Below are positions 6,496 through 7,021 of a stretch of DNA of 7,021 nucleotides, in pieces. A model generated the notes under the pieces. The model saw only the letters and a list, made by a program, of their open reading frames with translations, had not been told where the DNA came from and ran no database searches. Source of the stretch: Actinomycetota bacterium (lineage in GTDB: Bacteria > Actinomycetota > Humimicrobiia > Humimicrobiales > Humimicrobiaceae); the NCBI GenBank assembly GCA_018399435.1, contig JAGYOJ010000081.1, positions 1 through 7,021 on the forward strand, given 5' to 3'. The position numbers and the translations under genes are program-made. How positions within the stretch are numbered: position 1 is the stretch's first letter; each line of letters begins with the position of its first letter.

Positions 6496-7021
6496 TGGTT
6501 TTTCCCTGCTTTTTTTCATTATTAAATATATCTTTAAACATCTTGTTAAAAATATTAATTGACTCCTTTAATTGGGATTTTAGTACCGCTTTTAGTATTT
6601 TGTATTCTTTTTTGCCCTTGTCTGTAATCTTATATACTCTTCTTGGATGCTCTTTTTTTAGATTCCAATGGCCCTCGACGAAATTTTCTTCTTCTAGCTC
6701 TTTTAACAAGGGATAAACTGCACCTGGATTTGCACTCCAGCAATTATCTGTTCTTTTTTCAATTTCATTCATTATTTCATTGCCGAACATTGATTTAGCT
6801 TCTAGCAAATGCAAGGTATATAAGGGGAGGAGCCCGCTTCTAGTAAGTATCATATTAACAAATGGATTTATATCCGGGCTTTCCACCCAGGGCTGAAAAC
6901 TTCTCTTGCCAAAAACCCAATGCTGTTTAATATTTTTGTAAATATTTTCTGCAAAGCCATCAGGGTCTTTTATATTCGCCTTGATTCTATCTTTTATAAA
7001 TTTTTTAATTTCTTCTTCCCA
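6485..7021 (-). CDS. PadR-family transcriptional regulator with N-terminal extension (5' end beyond window)
   Basis: 178 residues of a PadR-type winged-helix regulator are present, ending at TAA 6485-6487. The PadR domain begins near GLLPLYTLHLLEA (about 6835) and continues through FGNEIMNEIE, the recognition region GAVYPLLKELEEE (6724-6686) and the wing RRVYKITDKG (6643-6614). It ends in a short C-terminal helix for dimerisation. The frame stays open upstream to the window edge. It encodes about 45 plausible residues, including FGKRSFQPW, which run straight into VESPDINPF. No ATG, GTG or TTG occurs in that stretch, and the GTG at 6886 has no Shine-Dalgarno, so the gene is taken as 5' truncated by the window. 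PadR proteins usually repress adjacent efflux genes and are released by ligand; here it leads the exporter operon and overlaps the adaptor gene by 11 bases. Its operator would be outside the window. Confidence 0.88.
   Translation of the reverse strand, partial: WEEEIKKFIKDRIKANIKDPDGFAENIYKNIKQHWVFGKRSFQPWVESPDINPFVNMILTRSGLLPLYTLHLLEAKSMFGNEIMNEIEKRTDNCWSANPGAVYPLLKELEEENFVEGHWNLKKEHPRRVYKITDKGKKEYKILKAVLKSQLKESINIFNKMFKDIFNNEKKQGKTNEE
6503..6507 (-). promoter_or_regulatory. Ribosome binding site that fixes the adaptor start
   Basis: On the minus strand AGGGA lies 7 bases before the ATG at 6495, within the last codons of the PadR gene. The upstream in-frame ATG at 6519 is preceded only by AT-rich sequence with no purine-rich site, so the shorter protein is preferred. 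Confidence 0.6.

Noticed and set aside
6496..6519. Longer adaptor start at ATG 6519 (505 residues)
   Set aside because: It lacks a ribosome site and would put eight charged residues before an already complete lipoprotein signal peptide. ATG 6495 has AGGGA at good spacing.
6485..6886. PadR gene starting at the GTG at 6886 as a complete 133-residue protein
   Set aside because: No Shine-Dalgarno precedes it, and the same frame continues open with plausible protein sequence to the window edge. A truncated longer gene is more likely.

Overview
The window is AT-rich (about one third G+C by eye) and densely coding. Codon choice (ATA, AGA/AGG, TTA), strong Shine-Dalgarno sites and the gene content all suggest an anaerobic low-GC Firmicute of the Clostridia type. 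The order cannot be fixed from the sequence alone. There are eight genes and no non-coding stretch longer than about 25 bases. I saw no tRNA, rRNA, CRISPR array, insertion sequence or riboswitch. Two gene sets point at each other and meet near position 3032.

Left half, plus strand (1-3031): the 3' part of nfnA, complete nfnB, a DUF4349 envelope lipoprotein and a small YtxH-like membrane protein. The gaps are 21, 20 and 5 bases, so they are probably co-transcribed. NfnAB is the cytoplasmic electron-bifurcating complex that couples NADH and reduced ferredoxin to NADP+ reduction. The two downstream genes belong to the cell envelope and have no obvious metabolic link to it.

Right half, minus strand (7021-3033), in transcription order: a PadR-family regulator whose 5' end lies beyond the window, a long HlyD/MacA-type lipoprotein adaptor, an ABC ATPase and a MacB/FtsX-type permease. 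Together they form a tripartite MacAB/YknXYZ-like export system, probably controlled by the PadR repressor. The genes overlap by 11 and 8 bases and then abut with no gap, so translational coupling is likely. The promoter and PadR operator should lie beyond position 7021.

The convergent stop codons are separated by one base. They sit inside an AT-rich, nearly perfect inverted repeat (3018-3045). On the minus strand this repeat is followed by a T-run, making it a candidate terminator for the export operon embedded in the end of the YtxH gene.

No clearly unprecedented system is visible. The points most worth a second look are the PadR N-terminal extension, the unusually long helical hairpin of the adaptor, and the terminator-like palindrome at the junction.
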